Both the position numbers and the translations under genes were made by a program. Below, one piece after another: positions 1-9,370 of a stretch of 64,000 nucleotides of DNA (the stretch's first letter is position 1; each line of letters starts with the position of its first letter). Source of the DNA: Paenibacillus sp. DCT19 (GTDB lineage: Bacteria > Bacillota > Bacilli > Paenibacillales > Paenibacillaceae). Below the pieces are notes generated by a model, which made no database searches, was not told the origin of the DNA, and saw only the letters and a program-made list of their open reading frames with translations. The stretch is taken from positions 6,430,001 through 6,494,000 of the forward strand of contig NZ_CP029639.1 in the NCBI RefSeq assembly GCF_003268635.1, written 5' to 3'.

Positions 1-62
1 AATGACTTTGTTTCAGTCTACCATGCCCACTTACTATTATAATCAACCAAAGGAGACATATC

Positions 63-503
63 ATGAACACCACTGTTGTTGAAGTCAACAATCAAGAATT
101 ACTCGAAGCCTGTTTCGCCATTCGCATGGCTATTTTTGTGGAGGAGCAAGGGGTTCCGGCAGAAGATGAATTCGATGCTTATGACGCATTAGATACGGAA
201 GCTCGCCACATTCTTCTCTATGTAGACGGAGTGCCTGCCGCTTCCTCCCGATTGCGGATCGTTGATGACGTTGCCAAGCTGGAGCGAATCTGTGTCATGC
301 TGGAATACCGTAAACATGGTCTTGGCCGTGTACTGATCGACAAGCTGGAGCAAATGGCGCTAGACCAAGGACTGGCAAAAGCCAAGCTACACGCGCAGGT
401 GCAAGCCTCCGGTTTCTATGAACGTCTGGGGTACACGCCAGCATCCGATGTATTTTTGGAAGATGGCATTCCGCATCTACTGATGGTCAAACCACTTAAA
501 TAA
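63..503 (+). CDS. GNAT family N-acetyltransferase
   Basis: This 146-residue protein has the single-domain GNAT fold of the ElaA/YjcF type and would transfer an acetyl group from acetyl-CoA to an unknown amine. An early IRMAIFVEEQGVP segment is typical of this subgroup. The acetyl-CoA loop is seen as RKHGLGRVLIDKLE near residue 80, and the closing segment reads ASGFYERLGY. The start follows AAAGGAGA at a good distance. A hairpin terminator lies directly downstream, so it is probably monocistronic. The substrate cannot be told from the sequence. Confidence 0.88.
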   Translation: MNTTVVEVNNQELLEACFAIRMAIFVEEQGVPAEDEFDAYDALDTEARHILLYVDGVPAASSRLRIVDDVAKLERICVMLEYRKHGLGRVLIDKLEQMALDQGLAKAKLHAQVQASGFYERLGYTPASDVFLEDGIPHLLMVKPLK

Positions 504-515
504 ATGAAATAAATC

Positions 516-565
516 AAAGAACGCCTATGTCGCTCACAGGTTGAGCATACCATAGGCGTTCTTTG
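516..565 (+). terminator. Intrinsic terminator
   Basis: An inverted repeat (AAAGAACGCCTATG and its complement) closes the GNAT gene. It also sits at the end of the convergent radical-SAM gene. Confidence 0.8.
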
Positions 566-632
566 TTATAGGCAAACCGAGCAACTGAAACGTTCAGTTC
601 CCATCCAGCAGGATGAGTATCCCGGAACATAC

Positions 633-1727
633 CTAGCCAAGAGCGAGGCGACCCGATTGCGGACCAGGCGCGTTATTTTTCATCTGTTTACTACGCAATT
701 GTCCGCAGGCTGCATCGATATCTGTACCATGCTCCATACGCACCGTAGCGTTAATGTTGTTCTTTTTGAGCGTATCATAGAAACCCAGAATGGATTCCTC
801 TGTGCTCCGTTGATACTGGCTATGCTCATCCACCGGATTGTATGGAATCAGGTTAACACTGACCATACTCTTCCGACTGGACAGCAGTTCAGCCAGCTCA
901 GCAGCATGCTCGCGTTGGTCGTTCACATCACGTAGCAGGATGTACTCGAACATGATGCGTTTATTCGTTGTTGCTAGATAGTAATCAACAGCATCCATCA
1001 ACTGCTCAATCGGGAACGCCCGGTTGATCTTCATGATGTGTGTACGCAGCTCATTATTCGGTGCATGGAGGGAAATGGCCAGATTGACCTGGAGACTGCT
1101 GTCTGCAAACTCTTTGATCTTGTCTGGCAAACCACTCGTGGACACGGTGATCCGCTTCGCAGCAATGGCAAGCCCTTTGCGCTCCTTGATCACTTCGATG
1201 AAATCCGTCATGTTCTGGAAGTTATCGAATGGCTCACCGATTCCCATTACAACAACGTTGGTAACTCGCTCACCTTGACCTGCTGCATCGAGATGCCGCT
1301 GCACATGCATGATCTGTTCTACAATCTCGCCACCAGTCAGGTCACGGCTTTTCTTGATCAATCCACTCGCGCAGAAGCTGCAGCCGATATTACAGCCCAC
1401 CTGGGTGGTCACACATACAGTGAGACCGTACTTTTGACGCATGAGTACCGTTTCGATCAGGTTTCCATCCTGCAAACGCAGCAAAAACTTCACTGTACCG
1501 TCTGCCGATTCCTGCTTCACATGTTCACTCAGAGAGTTCATCGTGAAGTGTTCGGAGATCACGTCCAGACATTCCTGGCGCACATCGGTCATGTCTGTAA
1601 ACTGATGCACACGCTCTTGATATAACCATTCCCAGATGCGGGAGGCACGGGATTTCTTCTGCCCGTGTTCCGGCAACCAGGAACGTAATTGCTCTAATGT
1701 TAATCCATAAATGGATGATTGGTTCAT
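633..1727 (-). CDS. rlmN: RlmN-family 23S rRNA methyltransferase (radical SAM)
   Basis: This 364-residue radical-SAM protein belongs to the RlmN/Cfr family, which methylates A2503 of 23S rRNA (and tRNA in RlmN). The cluster cysteines are C112, C116 and C119 in [17 protein letters not shown] and the C-terminal DIDAACGQL, with the methyl-carrier cysteine, are present. I start at ATG 1727 because AGAGGA lies just upstream; a longer frame runs back to 1847 but its extra 40 residues look non-family. The CNIGC form resembles Cfr-like proteins, whereas MGIGEPFDN and SLHAPN are RlmN-like, so this may be the second, divergent RlmN paralogue often found in Paenibacillus. Function within the family is moderately certain. 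Confidence 0.85.
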   Translation of the reverse strand: MNQSSIYGLTLEQLRSWLPEHGQKKSRASRIWEWLYQERVHQFTDMTDVRQECLDVISEHFTMNSLSEHVKQESADGTVKFLLRLQDGNLIETVLMRQKYGLTVCVTTQVGCNIGCSFCASGLIKKSRDLTGGEIVEQIMHVQRHLDAAGQGERVTNVVVMGIGEPFDNFQNMTDFIEVIKERKGLAIAAKRITVSTSGLPDKIKEFADSSLQVNLAISLHAPNNELRTHIMKINRAFPIEQLMDAVDYYLATTNKRIMFEYILLRDVNDQREHAAELAELLSSRKSMVSVNLIPYNPVDEHSQYQRSTEESILGFYDTLKKNNINATVRMEHGTDIDAACGQLRSKQMKNNAPGPQSGRLALG

Positions 1728-1909
1728 TACGCAGTCCTCTTTTCGAAAAAAAGCATATGGCTCATCGGTTTTTATTCCAAAAAAACCTCTACTCCGTATT
1801 GTCCCAAAATTGTCGTTGGAACACAAGGGCTTTTGCAATTCTTCCAAGAGGTTTTATGCTTGGTAAATCTGTGTAAGCTTCATGATGCTCATTCCCTATC
1901 CTGTACACT

Positions 1910-3265
1910 TTAGAAGTGAATAATACCGGATGTGTGCAGCAACACCAGAAGTACCAGAATTGGTGCCACATAGCGCAGCATGAACAGCCAAACTTTGAAC
2001 CAGCCTGATTTCAGACCGGAAGCTTCTGCTGCTGTCTTCCAGAAGTAACCGGCAAATATGGTTACAAGTAACCCACCGACAGGAAGCATGATGTTAGAAG
2101 CCATGAAGTCCATCCAATCGAACAGGTTTGTCCCGTTAATGTTAAACTCAGGCACGAGTCCCATCGACAGAGCTGAAGGAAGACCCACGATGAAGACCGC
2201 GAGTGAAATAACCCATACCGCACGGCTGCGGCTCCAAGACAATCTTTCCATGAAATACTTAACTGGCACTTCCAGCAAGGATACGGCTGATGTTAATGCT
2301 GCAATAGCCAATAAGATGAAGAACAATCCGCCAAACAGGAAGCCGAGTGGCATCGCCGAGAATGCAGCAGGCAGCGCAACGAAGATCAGTTTAGGCCCTT
2401 GATCCGGTGCGATACCAAACGAGAACGTTGTTGGGAAAATAATCAAACCGGCGATAAAGGCATAGATGAGGTCACCCGCGCCAACAGCTACTGTCGCAGC
2501 GCCAAGGGATTGATTTTTATCAACATACGAACCATACGTCACGAGAATACCCATCCCGAGAGATAGCGAGAAGAAAGCATGTCCGAGTGCAACCAGTGCC
2601 GATTCGGTCGTTAATTGAGAGAAGTCTGGATTCAGGAAGAAGGAAACCCCTGCACCTGCTCCTGGCAACGTAATAGCTCGAATCATCAGTATAATAAGCA
2701 AGACCAGCATCGCTGGTATGAGCACTTTATTAAACTTTTCAATTCCGTTAGAGACCCCTTTAGCTACAATCCAGCCTGTGATCAGAACCGAAACGAGTTG
2801 CCATACAATCGGCATATAACCACCGATAAAGGAATCAAATTGTCCACCAAAATCCGCGTTACTAAACAGACTACCACTGAAAGATGTGATCGCATACTGG
2901 AGTGTCCAGCCTGCAATGATCACGTAAAAGGAAAGGATGATAAACGGTGTCAGTACTTGCAGTAGTCCTGCTGCCAGCCACCCTTTATGTCCGCCAGCCT
3001 TGATGAACGCTGTAGCTGCACTTCCGCGCCCACTTCGACCAATCGCAAGTTCCGCCAGCAACACAGGCAGGCCAATGAGTAACAGACAGACGATAAAGAG
3101 CAGGAAAAACGCTGCGCCTCCATTCTCTCCCGTAATATACGGGAACTTCCACATGTTACCAAGACCAACTGAACTACCGATGGCAGCCAAAATGAATCCT
3201 GCACGGGAGAATCGTTCACCCTTACCCGAGTTGTTCTGTTCTAGATGTGACTTACTGAAATTCAT
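1910..3265 (-). CDS. Sodium-dependent transporter, NSS/SNF family
   Basis: This 451-residue membrane protein of the neurotransmitter:sodium symporter family imports amino acids or similar solutes with sodium. The first helix carries the family signature GSSVGLGNMWKFPY, followed by ENGGAAF and about eleven hydrophobic segments. The length and the shortened C-terminus fit bacterial 11-helix members such as MhsT and TyrT. A GGAG motif precedes the ATG. It is flanked by terminators, so it is likely a single-gene unit. The substrate is not readable; hydrophobic or aromatic amino acids are common for this group. Confidence 0.92.
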   Translation of the reverse strand: MNFSKSHLEQNNSGKGERFSRAGFILAAIGSSVGLGNMWKFPYITGENGGAAFFLLFIVCLLLIGLPVLLAELAIGRSGRGSAATAFIKAGGHKGWLAAGLLQVLTPFIILSFYVIIAGWTLQYAITSFSGSLFSNADFGGQFDSFIGGYMPIVWQLVSVLITGWIVAKGVSNGIEKFNKVLIPAMLVLLIILMIRAITLPGAGAGVSFFLNPDFSQLTTESALVALGHAFFSLSLGMGILVTYGSYVDKNQSLGAATVAVGAGDLIYAFIAGLIIFPTTFSFGIAPDQGPKLIFVALPAAFSAMPLGFLFGGLFFILLAIAALTSAVSLLEVPVKYFMERLSWSRSRAVWVISLAVFIVGLPSALSMGLVPEFNINGTNLFDWMDFMASNIMLPVGGLLVTIFAGYFWKTAAEASGLKSGWFKVWLFMLRYVAPILVLLVLLHTSGIIHF

Positions 3266-3459
3266 CTTATCTACTCCATCTGTTCTATTATTTCCCGTAA
3301 TTATATACTACTCATCGTGTCAGGTCATTGAAAAAATGAAATTAATCAGAATGTTATTTTTTTACACTAACGCTTTAAAGGGAATAACAATCAAGCTTGT
3401 TCATGTATAGTATGTGACAAAGTTTGAATTTCACTCCTGTATGTTTCACATATGCCAAA

Positions 3460-3508
3460 AAAAGAGAGGTTCCTCGGCTAGAATCAGCTTCGAAACCTCT
3501 CTTTATTC
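3460..3508 (-). terminator. Intrinsic terminator of greA
   Basis: A stem of AAAGAGAGGTT/AACCTCTCTTT type is followed, on the minus strand, by a run of T. It lies just after the greA stop codon. Confidence 0.8.
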
Positions 3509-3555
3509 AACAAGGTTAATTTATTCATCATTGAAAAGTCGATGTTCGTTCGTGG

Positions 3556-4032
3556 TTAGATGCGAATTTCGAGCAACTCATACTTGATAACGCCCATCGG
3601 GGCATTAACATGAATGACACTACCCACTTCTTTGCCCATCAGTTCTTTACCAAGCGGGCTTTCGTACGAAATTTTGTTATCTGTAACGTCAGCTTCGGCA
3701 GGTCCGACGAGTTTATATTCAATCTTTTCTGCGAACTCAATGTCATTCAGCAACACTGTGGAGCCAACGCCCACTTTGTTCGAGTCCATGTTGTCCGCCG
3801 TAATCACTCGTGCATTCTTCAACATTTTCTCTAGAATCAAAACGCGGGTTTCCATAAATGCCTGATCATCTTTGGCTGAATGATACTCACTATTTTCCTT
3901 CAGGTCACCGTAACTAATCGCGAGTTTCAGACGCTCGGCCAACTCTTTACGCTTAACTGTCTTTAATTCCCGTAGCTCGTCCTCCAGCTTTTCCAAGCCT
4001 TCCTGCGTCAAAATCACTTCATCATTAGCCAT
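3556..4032 (-). CDS. greA: Transcription elongation factor GreA
   Basis: This 158-residue protein has the standard GreA length and order. An N-terminal coiled coil contains LTQEGLEKLEDELRELK and the acidic tip region GDLKENSEYHSAKDDQ. The C-terminal FKBP-like domain ends in ELLEIRI. GreA binds the RNA polymerase secondary channel and stimulates cleavage of backtracked transcripts. An AGGAGATG ribosome binding site precedes ATG 4032, and a terminator follows. Confidence 0.97.
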   Translation of the reverse strand: MANDEVILTQEGLEKLEDELRELKTVKRKELAERLKLAISYGDLKENSEYHSAKDDQAFMETRVLILEKMLKNARVITADNMDSNKVGVGSTVLLNDIEFAEKIEYKLVGPAEADVTDNKISYESPLGKELMGKEVGSVIHVNAPMGVIKYELLEIRI

Positions 4033-4307
4033 ATTAACATCTCCTAATCCTGCTTTCTATCTCTATTCTAACCTATATCCACTCTAAACGGTTAACATAC
4101 CCAAGAAAAAGAGAATCCACTCTCCCATACATGGGAAGAAGTGTATGCGCTCAAGGTAAGCTCGGTTATCCTATCGGCTCCCCATCCCAAGTAGGGTTTT
4201 CCCTCCCCTAATATGAGGCGTTAGACTTAAATATTATAATGGTTAATATTGCCAACAAACTCTCGCTAACCTACAATAGGAATACTGAAATCGAAGGAGG
4301 ACATCTC

Positions 4308-5483
4308 TTGATTGCTACACTTCAATTCCTAGGCTTGTTTCTAATTATTCCGGCTGCATCAGGATGGGTTATGCTGAATAGTTTCATCAAGAAGGCGGCT
4401 GGGAATGGACGAATATTCCTCACCGTATGCGAAATTTTTATAATGGGATTTACAGTCGTTGGCTTTGCCATAGGCATAGCCTTCGATGCTTCAGGTGTTA
4501 ACGGGGGAGAACCACTGTCTGTGTATGAAGATACAGGCAATTCGGCTTCCAACTATGCGACGATCAGCCACTACAGTCTTCCTGTATTTATTACGACTCA
4601 TATCGTTGGTTTGTTGGCGTATATCCTGCTGTTTAGTCGCTCAAATAAACTCTCGCCAATCGTCTACACACTATGCAACAGCGCTCTCGTTCTCAGTATT
4701 GTCTGGGGAATCGCCTATATCACGCATACAGGTCTATCCTGGTATTACGAAACAGGGTTGCTCATCACGTTTTCCGTACTTACATTACAGAGCAGTTACC
4801 TATCGCTCATATTCCTATATGTCGGTCGCCTGAAGCGCTCGTGGGATGGTTTTGTACAGGCTCATGTTGAGGGACAAAGTTTGCTAACGGATATGGAGCA
4901 TCTGCCTGGATGGCAACGATTCCTGTATCGGCACATCAGTCGTTTTCGCACTGCACCGCTTGTCTGGGTGATTCTCATGTTCCCGCTACAACTGGTGATC
5001 CAGCTCATTCTTGTCTTATTTGGTCAGCGACCTGACAGTGCCATTCGGACCTTCCTGGATACGAGCAGCTACAATTACTCTCGTCTCCCCATCCCACCGC
5101 CTGATATCATTCCGGGAAGTGGACACTATTTGTGCACCGTTGCGGCTGGTGGACATGCCAAATGGGTCAAACCAGTGCGAGATGGCATACGACACGGCCA
5201 CGTTATTAAAGTGAATCGACAATTAATGATCGCAAATGCTTTTGAACATGTATTGGAACAGTACACGCCCCGATTCCATCGGCTCGTTCGTGGGTTATAT
5301 GATCGCTATGGCTATCCGGTGAGTAAACATATTCGTTCCCGCTGGACAGCGGATCTTGTCTATCTGCTCATGAAACCTCTGGAATGGATCTTCTTACTGG
5401 TTCTATATACAACAGACAAACATCCAGAGAACCGAATTCATATTCAATATAGCGAAATGAGAGGCAAGTTTACGAAATTTTAG
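4308..5483 (+). CDS. Multi-pass membrane protein of unknown function (DUF6688-like)
   Basis: The frame encodes about 391 residues when started at TTG 4308, which sits 8 bases after GAAGGAGG. An ATG 69 bases upstream has no such site. The N-terminal half has about six hydrophobic helices. A cytoplasmic-looking segment follows (LPIPPPDIIPGSGHYLCTVA, then HVIKVNRQLMIANAFE), and a last hydrophobic stretch lies near the C-terminus. I associate this architecture with the DUF6688 family, whose function is unknown to me. It is not obviously in an operon. Confidence 0.75.
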   Translation: MIATLQFLGLFLIIPAASGWVMLNSFIKKAAGNGRIFLTVCEIFIMGFTVVGFAIGIAFDASGVNGGEPLSVYEDTGNSASNYATISHYSLPVFITTHIVGLLAYILLFSRSNKLSPIVYTLCNSALVLSIVWGIAYITHTGLSWYYETGLLITFSVLTLQSSYLSLIFLYVGRLKRSWDGFVQAHVEGQSLLTDMEHLPGWQRFLYRHISRFRTAPLVWVILMFPLQLVIQLILVLFGQRPDSAIRTFLDTSSYNYSRLPIPPPDIIPGSGHYLCTVAAGGHAKWVKPVRDGIRHGHVIKVNRQLMIANAFEHVLEQYTPRFHRLVRGLYDRYGYPVSKHIRSRWTADLVYLLMKPLEWIFLLVLYTTDKHPENRIHIQYSEMRGKFTKF

Positions 5484-5621
5484 CTCTGCTTACACAAGAT
5501 TGTACCGGTACAGTAGAGTGAAACGGCGGTGTTCAGTAACTTGTGCCTTACCTACAATAGATGTAGGAGCTATCATCGTTTAAACATGTGATGGCTCTCC
5601 ATATGATTGGAGGTTATGCCA

Positions 5622-6491
5622 ATGTACACGTTGAATGGAACTGAAATTGAAGCCTATCTTAAGCGGATAGGTATTGATGAGATAAAGCCGCCAACACTTG
5701 AATTTCTATCCGAGCTGCAAGCGGCACATGTAGAGTACCTGTCCTGGCAGACGGTTGATATTTTTACAGGTCGCCCCGCCGGAATTCATCTCAGAGAATC
5801 TGTAGAGCTCTTGTTGAATGGGCGTAGCGGGTACTGTTTTCACTTGAACGGTGCGTTTAGCGTACTGCTTCACTCACTTGGATATACTGTGCGATGGCAT
5901 CGTGCAGGTGTTCAACCCCATGGGGAGCAACCACGTGTTAACTCGTTTCATTTAGGGCTATCCGTATTGATACCAGGATCAGAAAATCCAGATGAACAGT
6001 GGATTGTAGATGTCGGGCTTGGCGGTATGCCATTTCAGCCGCTTCCGTTACGTTATGGCAGCTATGGGCAGGCACCTTTCACGTATAATCTAATTCCATC
6101 ATCTGTTGCTGCTGAGGGGTGGAGACTGGAGTATGAACCGAACGGCCCTAGCCTAGGTGTGGACTACGCCCCGGATTGGGTCAGCCAACTGGATGAGTTC
6201 ATTCCAAAGCATGAATTCTACAGCCAGTCGATCCAGTCACCTTGGCACAATAATTTTCTTCTTCGTCAAAGAGATGCTCAGCGTAGTCATGAACTACGTG
6301 GATGTATGCTACGAATCCATGATGCTGAGGGTATTCGTAAGATGGAGATTAGAACCTTCAACGAGTGGATTAGCACTCTCACCGACATTTTCCATGAACC
6401 GTTGCTACGGTACAGTAAGATGGAACGCGAAGAGATGTGGAAGCAGGTACAGACTTCACACGAGGAATGGAAGAGAACACAACAGAGCTGA
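5622..6491 (+). CDS. nat: Arylamine N-acetyltransferase
   Basis: This 289-residue NAT-family protein transfers acetyl from acetyl-CoA to arylamines or hydrazines through a Cys-His-Asp triad. The catalytic cysteine is in RSGYCFHLN, the histidine in NSFHLGLSV and the aspartate in WIVDVGLGG, all in family order. ATG 5622 is chosen because TTGGAGG lies 8 bases upstream; the two ATGs just before it sit inside or too near that site. About 130 bases separate it from the Sfp-type gene. Its physiological substrate is unknown. Confidence 0.9.
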   Translation: MYTLNGTEIEAYLKRIGIDEIKPPTLEFLSELQAAHVEYLSWQTVDIFTGRPAGIHLRESVELLLNGRSGYCFHLNGAFSVLLHSLGYTVRWHRAGVQPHGEQPRVNSFHLGLSVLIPGSENPDEQWIVDVGLGGMPFQPLPLRYGSYGQAPFTYNLIPSSVAAEGWRLEYEPNGPSLGVDYAPDWVSQLDEFIPKHEFYSQSIQSPWHNNFLLRQRDAQRSHELRGCMLRIHDAEGIRKMEIRTFNEWISTLTDIFHEPLLRYSKMEREEMWKQVQTSHEEWKRTQQS

Positions 6492-6617
6492 TAACCTTAT
6501 ACGTACGTAAGTTGTTCAAGCAGGCGGGTTGCATTTGATGCCGCTGTACTATCGAGTTGCTCCATGTGCTAAACAGGATTAGTGCTGCTAAATGACGAAT
6601 CTATCGACAGGTGATTA

Positions 6618-7307
6618 ATGATGATGAAAATACAGGTTATGCCAGTACCTTCAGTATTGCTGGAAGAGGATTGGGAGCTGTTACTCTCTATGGTTTCCGC
6701 TGAGCGACGTGCGGGCGCAGCCCGTTATGTACATCAGGCGGATGCCTATCGTTCTGTACTTGGCGAAGTATTGGCTCGGGTTACGTTAGCAGATCACATT
6801 GGTGGACAGGTGAAGGATATATCGTTTAGCCGGAATGCGTACGGGAAACCTTTCCTGCGTGACCGTGCAGATCTCTCCTTTAACCTCTCTCATTCTGGCG
6901 GCTGGGTCGTTATGATCTCGGGCGGACATGATCTTGTGGGCATCGATGTGGAGCAAACGAACCCGATTGACCTTCAGATTGCAGACCGTTTCTTCGCTCC
7001 GCAGGAGCATCGTTACCTGATCAGCCAGCCAGCCAATATGCAGATTGACACCTTCTATCGACTATGGACGCTCAAGGAAAGCTACATGAAGGCCGTAGGT
7101 AAAGGGCTGTCAATCCCACTGGACTCCTTCGCCATTCTTCCTAATGATCAGGGAGATTGGCATTGTGAGCAGGATGAAGCCTATCGTTTTCAGAGCGAGC
7201 GACTGGATGATGGACATATGCTGGCAGCCTGTTCTGTAGGAACAGCACTGCCCACAGAGTACGATGTCGTCACCGTGCAGGAATTAGTTCAAGCTATACG
7301 CGAATAA
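6618..7307 (+). CDS. sfp: 4'-phosphopantetheinyl transferase, Sfp type
   Basis: This 229-residue protein matches the Sfp/Gsp/HetI group, which moves phosphopantetheine from CoA onto carrier domains of peptide and polyketide synthases. Diagnostic motifs are NLSHSGGWVV, GIDVEQ and WTLKESYMKAVGKGL, with acidic residues that bind magnesium. The gene is followed by a strong terminator and faces the siderophore uptake genes. That placement suggests, but does not prove, a role in activating a siderophore synthetase. No carrier-domain synthetase is present in the window. Confidence 0.93.
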   Translation: MMMKIQVMPVPSVLLEEDWELLLSMVSAERRAGAARYVHQADAYRSVLGEVLARVTLADHIGGQVKDISFSRNAYGKPFLRDRADLSFNLSHSGGWVVMISGGHDLVGIDVEQTNPIDLQIADRFFAPQEHRYLISQPANMQIDTFYRLWTLKESYMKAVGKGLSIPLDSFAILPNDQGDWHCEQDEAYRFQSERLDDGHMLAACSVGTALPTEYDVVTVQELVQAIRE

Positions 7308-7329
7308 GGGGCAATCGCCCCTTATTTTT
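7304..7329. terminator. Bidirectional intrinsic terminator
   Basis: A GC-rich stem (AAGGGGC/GCCCCTT) with a 4-base loop and a T tract lies between the convergent Sfp-type and esterase genes. Confidence 0.85.
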
Positions 7330-7346
7330 GTGTTGTATTTTATACC

Positions 7347-8213
7347 TCAGATTGTCTCTGGGCTACATGCCATACGAAGTGAACGACTAATCAGAAAAGG
7401 TAACACCGATACGTGATTCTCTCCTTCAAACTCCGTAAATTTAATCGTCAAACCCGGATGATGCAGGCTAGATAGACGTTCCGTAAGACCTAAGGCTCTC
7501 CCGTTATTACCAGCAGGATGGATCTTTTCCTGTTCTCCTATGCCAATCCATACCTCAGCCTGAATCGGATCGGAATCCAAACGGGCAATAAATGCCTCTT
7601 CCTCCGTCTGTATTAGCTTCTGATTCCAATGCAGTGACGGACTGCCAGAGATATAATAACGAAAAGCTTCTGGCTTCGTCAGCAATGTATGTAGAACGAA
7701 CAACCCGCCCAGAGAATGGCCAAAGATTGCTTGTCTGCTCCGATTAATTCGGTATTGCGCTTCTATTCTCGGTTTCAATTCGTCTTCAATAAACTGTAAA
7801 AACCGATCCGCGCCTCCCTGCGGCGGCAGAGGTGTACCATCCGGTTGATGCGTATACTCCGTAGTCGCCTCCGGGGTAAAATCAGCATATCGATGAGGCG
7901 AGAAAGTAGCCTCTGTTGGATAACCTATGCCTACAATAATAGCCGGGATGACTCCTGTCTTCTCTGGTCTACGACCCTGTAAACGAACGGCTTCTACCAT
8001 CGTACCGAATACAGCATTTGCATCCAGCACATAGATGACCGGATACCCTGCCGCAGGGGCTTCTTCCACCGGCTCGTATACCATAATCTGATACGCATGA
8101 CCTCCTGTGCTGGGGTTCATAATCCATTGTTCGGCGCGTGGAATCTTCACGACACTTCGTGCATTTTCTTGTTCAGGTATATCTAATTGGGGTTGCTTGG
8201 ACTGAAACGTCAT
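7347..8213 (-). CDS. Alpha/beta-hydrolase, probable siderophore esterase (IroE/BesA-like)
   Basis: This 288-residue protein belongs to the putative-esterase (esterase D/IroE) family. The nucleophile serine lies in GHSLGG and the histidine in GENHVSVLP; VIYVLDANAVF near residue 60 forms an early strand. BesA and IroE relatives cleave ferric siderophores inside or outside the cell to release iron. AAGGAGG precedes the ATG. The gene lies 52 bases after the siderophore-binding lipoprotein gene, so the two are probably co-transcribed from the Fur-boxed promoter. The siderophore-esterase role is an inference from this context. Confidence 0.85.
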   Translation of the reverse strand: MTFQSKQPQLDIPEQENARSVVKIPRAEQWIMNPSTGGHAYQIMVYEPVEEAPAAGYPVIYVLDANAVFGTMVEAVRLQGRRPEKTGVIPAIIVGIGYPTEATFSPHRYADFTPEATTEYTHQPDGTPLPPQGGADRFLQFIEDELKPRIEAQYRINRSRQAIFGHSLGGLFVLHTLLTKPEAFRYYISGSPSLHWNQKLIQTEEEAFIARLDSDPIQAEVWIGIGEQEKIHPAGNNGRALGLTERLSSLHHPGLTIKFTEFEGENHVSVLPFLISRSLRMACSPETI

Positions 8214-8265
8214 GATCGTTAATCCTCCTTACCAGCACCTCTACGGGAGCCACTTCAACTCTCTA

Positions 8266-9321
8266 TTATTCTGCCAATGCCTTTAACGTATCATCAATTA
8301 CACGTCGATATGCGATCAATCCACCGCCTAGCCAAGAGGCTGGTTCAACGGCGTACACATGTCCTGCTTTTACGGCAGGGATGCCTTTCCATACTGCGGT
8401 CTCCGTCATTTCTTTCATGCTGCCTGGGCCTTGCTCTACCGTGAAAATAAAATCTGCATCGATCTCAGGCAATATCTCGGTTGATACCATCGCGCTATTC
8501 TCCGTCTCTACCAATGCCGGCTTCCCTAAGCCAAGCTGCTCGTACACGACATAACCGCTGAAGTAGTTTCCGCCCATCAAGGTGATGCCACGCGGGGCAA
8601 ACCGGATGATCGCTGCCTTTTTACCCTCTGCTACTTGAGCCAGTTTGGCTTTGGCTGATTCGACTTCTGCGTGATAGTCTTCAATCGCCTGTTTCGCCTC
8701 AGCGGATTTACCCAGCAGATCGCCGATGACCTCCAAGGACTTCTCTACATCACCCGAAGCGTTGCTAAATACATAGGTTGGTGCGATCTTGGAGTAGCTC
8801 TCGTACACACCATTCTCCGCATAATTCGCTGTATGCAAAATAATAAAGTCCGGGTTGAACGCCATTAATGCCTCAGGCGCAGGCAACCCACTGGAGAAGT
8901 CGAGCGTTGGAACATCGCTTAACTGATCCTGCAAATACACATGCCCCTGCGTGCCGCTCGCCCATTGTGCTACAGGTTTAACTCCCAGCGTGAGCAGGGA
9001 ATCTTCCAGATAGGGTGCGAAGACTCGCTCTACATTAGCCGGGACAATGACATCATGGCCTAGCTCATCCTTTACTGTATGTTCACCCACTGCCTCCTGA
9101 GCCTGATCTTCCTCTACATTAGTGTCAGCGGATGCTGGTGCAGCCGCTTCTGTTGTTGGCTGCTCTTGCTGCGATTCCCCCACTTGCTCTGCACTCGAAT
9201 CGGAACTACAAGCAGACAATAGACTCGTGATAAGCACTAATAAAACGAAGACAGGCACCCGTACATGACGCAGTTTACGAGCAACGGATTGCTGTCCTTT
9301 GGCTTGATTCTGTTGCAACAT
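8266..9321 (-). CDS. Iron-siderophore ABC transporter substrate-binding lipoprotein
   Basis: This 351-residue protein has a signal peptide with the lipobox LLSAC, an acidic/Ser linker, and a periplasmic-binding domain of the FhuD/FeuA class. Segments such as GHDVIVPANVERVFAPYLEDSL, and a C-terminal VYAVEPASWLGGG, are typical. It would capture a ferric siderophore at the outer face of the membrane. No cognate permease or ATPase is encoded here, so it must use one encoded elsewhere. A Fur-like box lies just upstream at 9335-9349. Confidence 0.92.
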   Translation of the reverse strand: MLQQNQAKGQQSVARKLRHVRVPVFVLLVLITSLLSACSSDSSAEQVGESQQEQPTTEAAAPASADTNVEEDQAQEAVGEHTVKDELGHDVIVPANVERVFAPYLEDSLLTLGVKPVAQWASGTQGHVYLQDQLSDVPTLDFSSGLPAPEALMAFNPDFIILHTANYAENGVYESYSKIAPTYVFSNASGDVEKSLEVIGDLLGKSAEAKQAIEDYHAEVESAKAKLAQVAEGKKAAIIRFAPRGITLMGGNYFSGYVVYEQLGLGKPALVETENSAMVSTEILPEIDADFIFTVEQGPGSMKEMTETAVWKGIPAVKAGHVYAVEPASWLGGGLIAYRRVIDDTLKALAE

Positions 9322-9334
9322 GATATATCCCCCT

Positions 9335-9349
9335 TGATAAACATTCTCA
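9335..9349 (-). promoter_or_regulatory. Fur-like box before the siderophore-binding gene
   Basis: TGATAAACATTCTCA matches the 7-1-7 Fur consensus (TGATAAT-N-ATTATCA) with two mismatches. It lies 14 bases upstream of the lipoprotein start codon. Confidence 0.7.
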
Positions 9350-9370
9350 TTTAGATAGTAGGATTATATG

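Noticed and set aside
1024..1625. Long plus-strand frames opposite the RlmN-like gene
   Set aside because: They are antisense shadows of a clear gene and show no family features.
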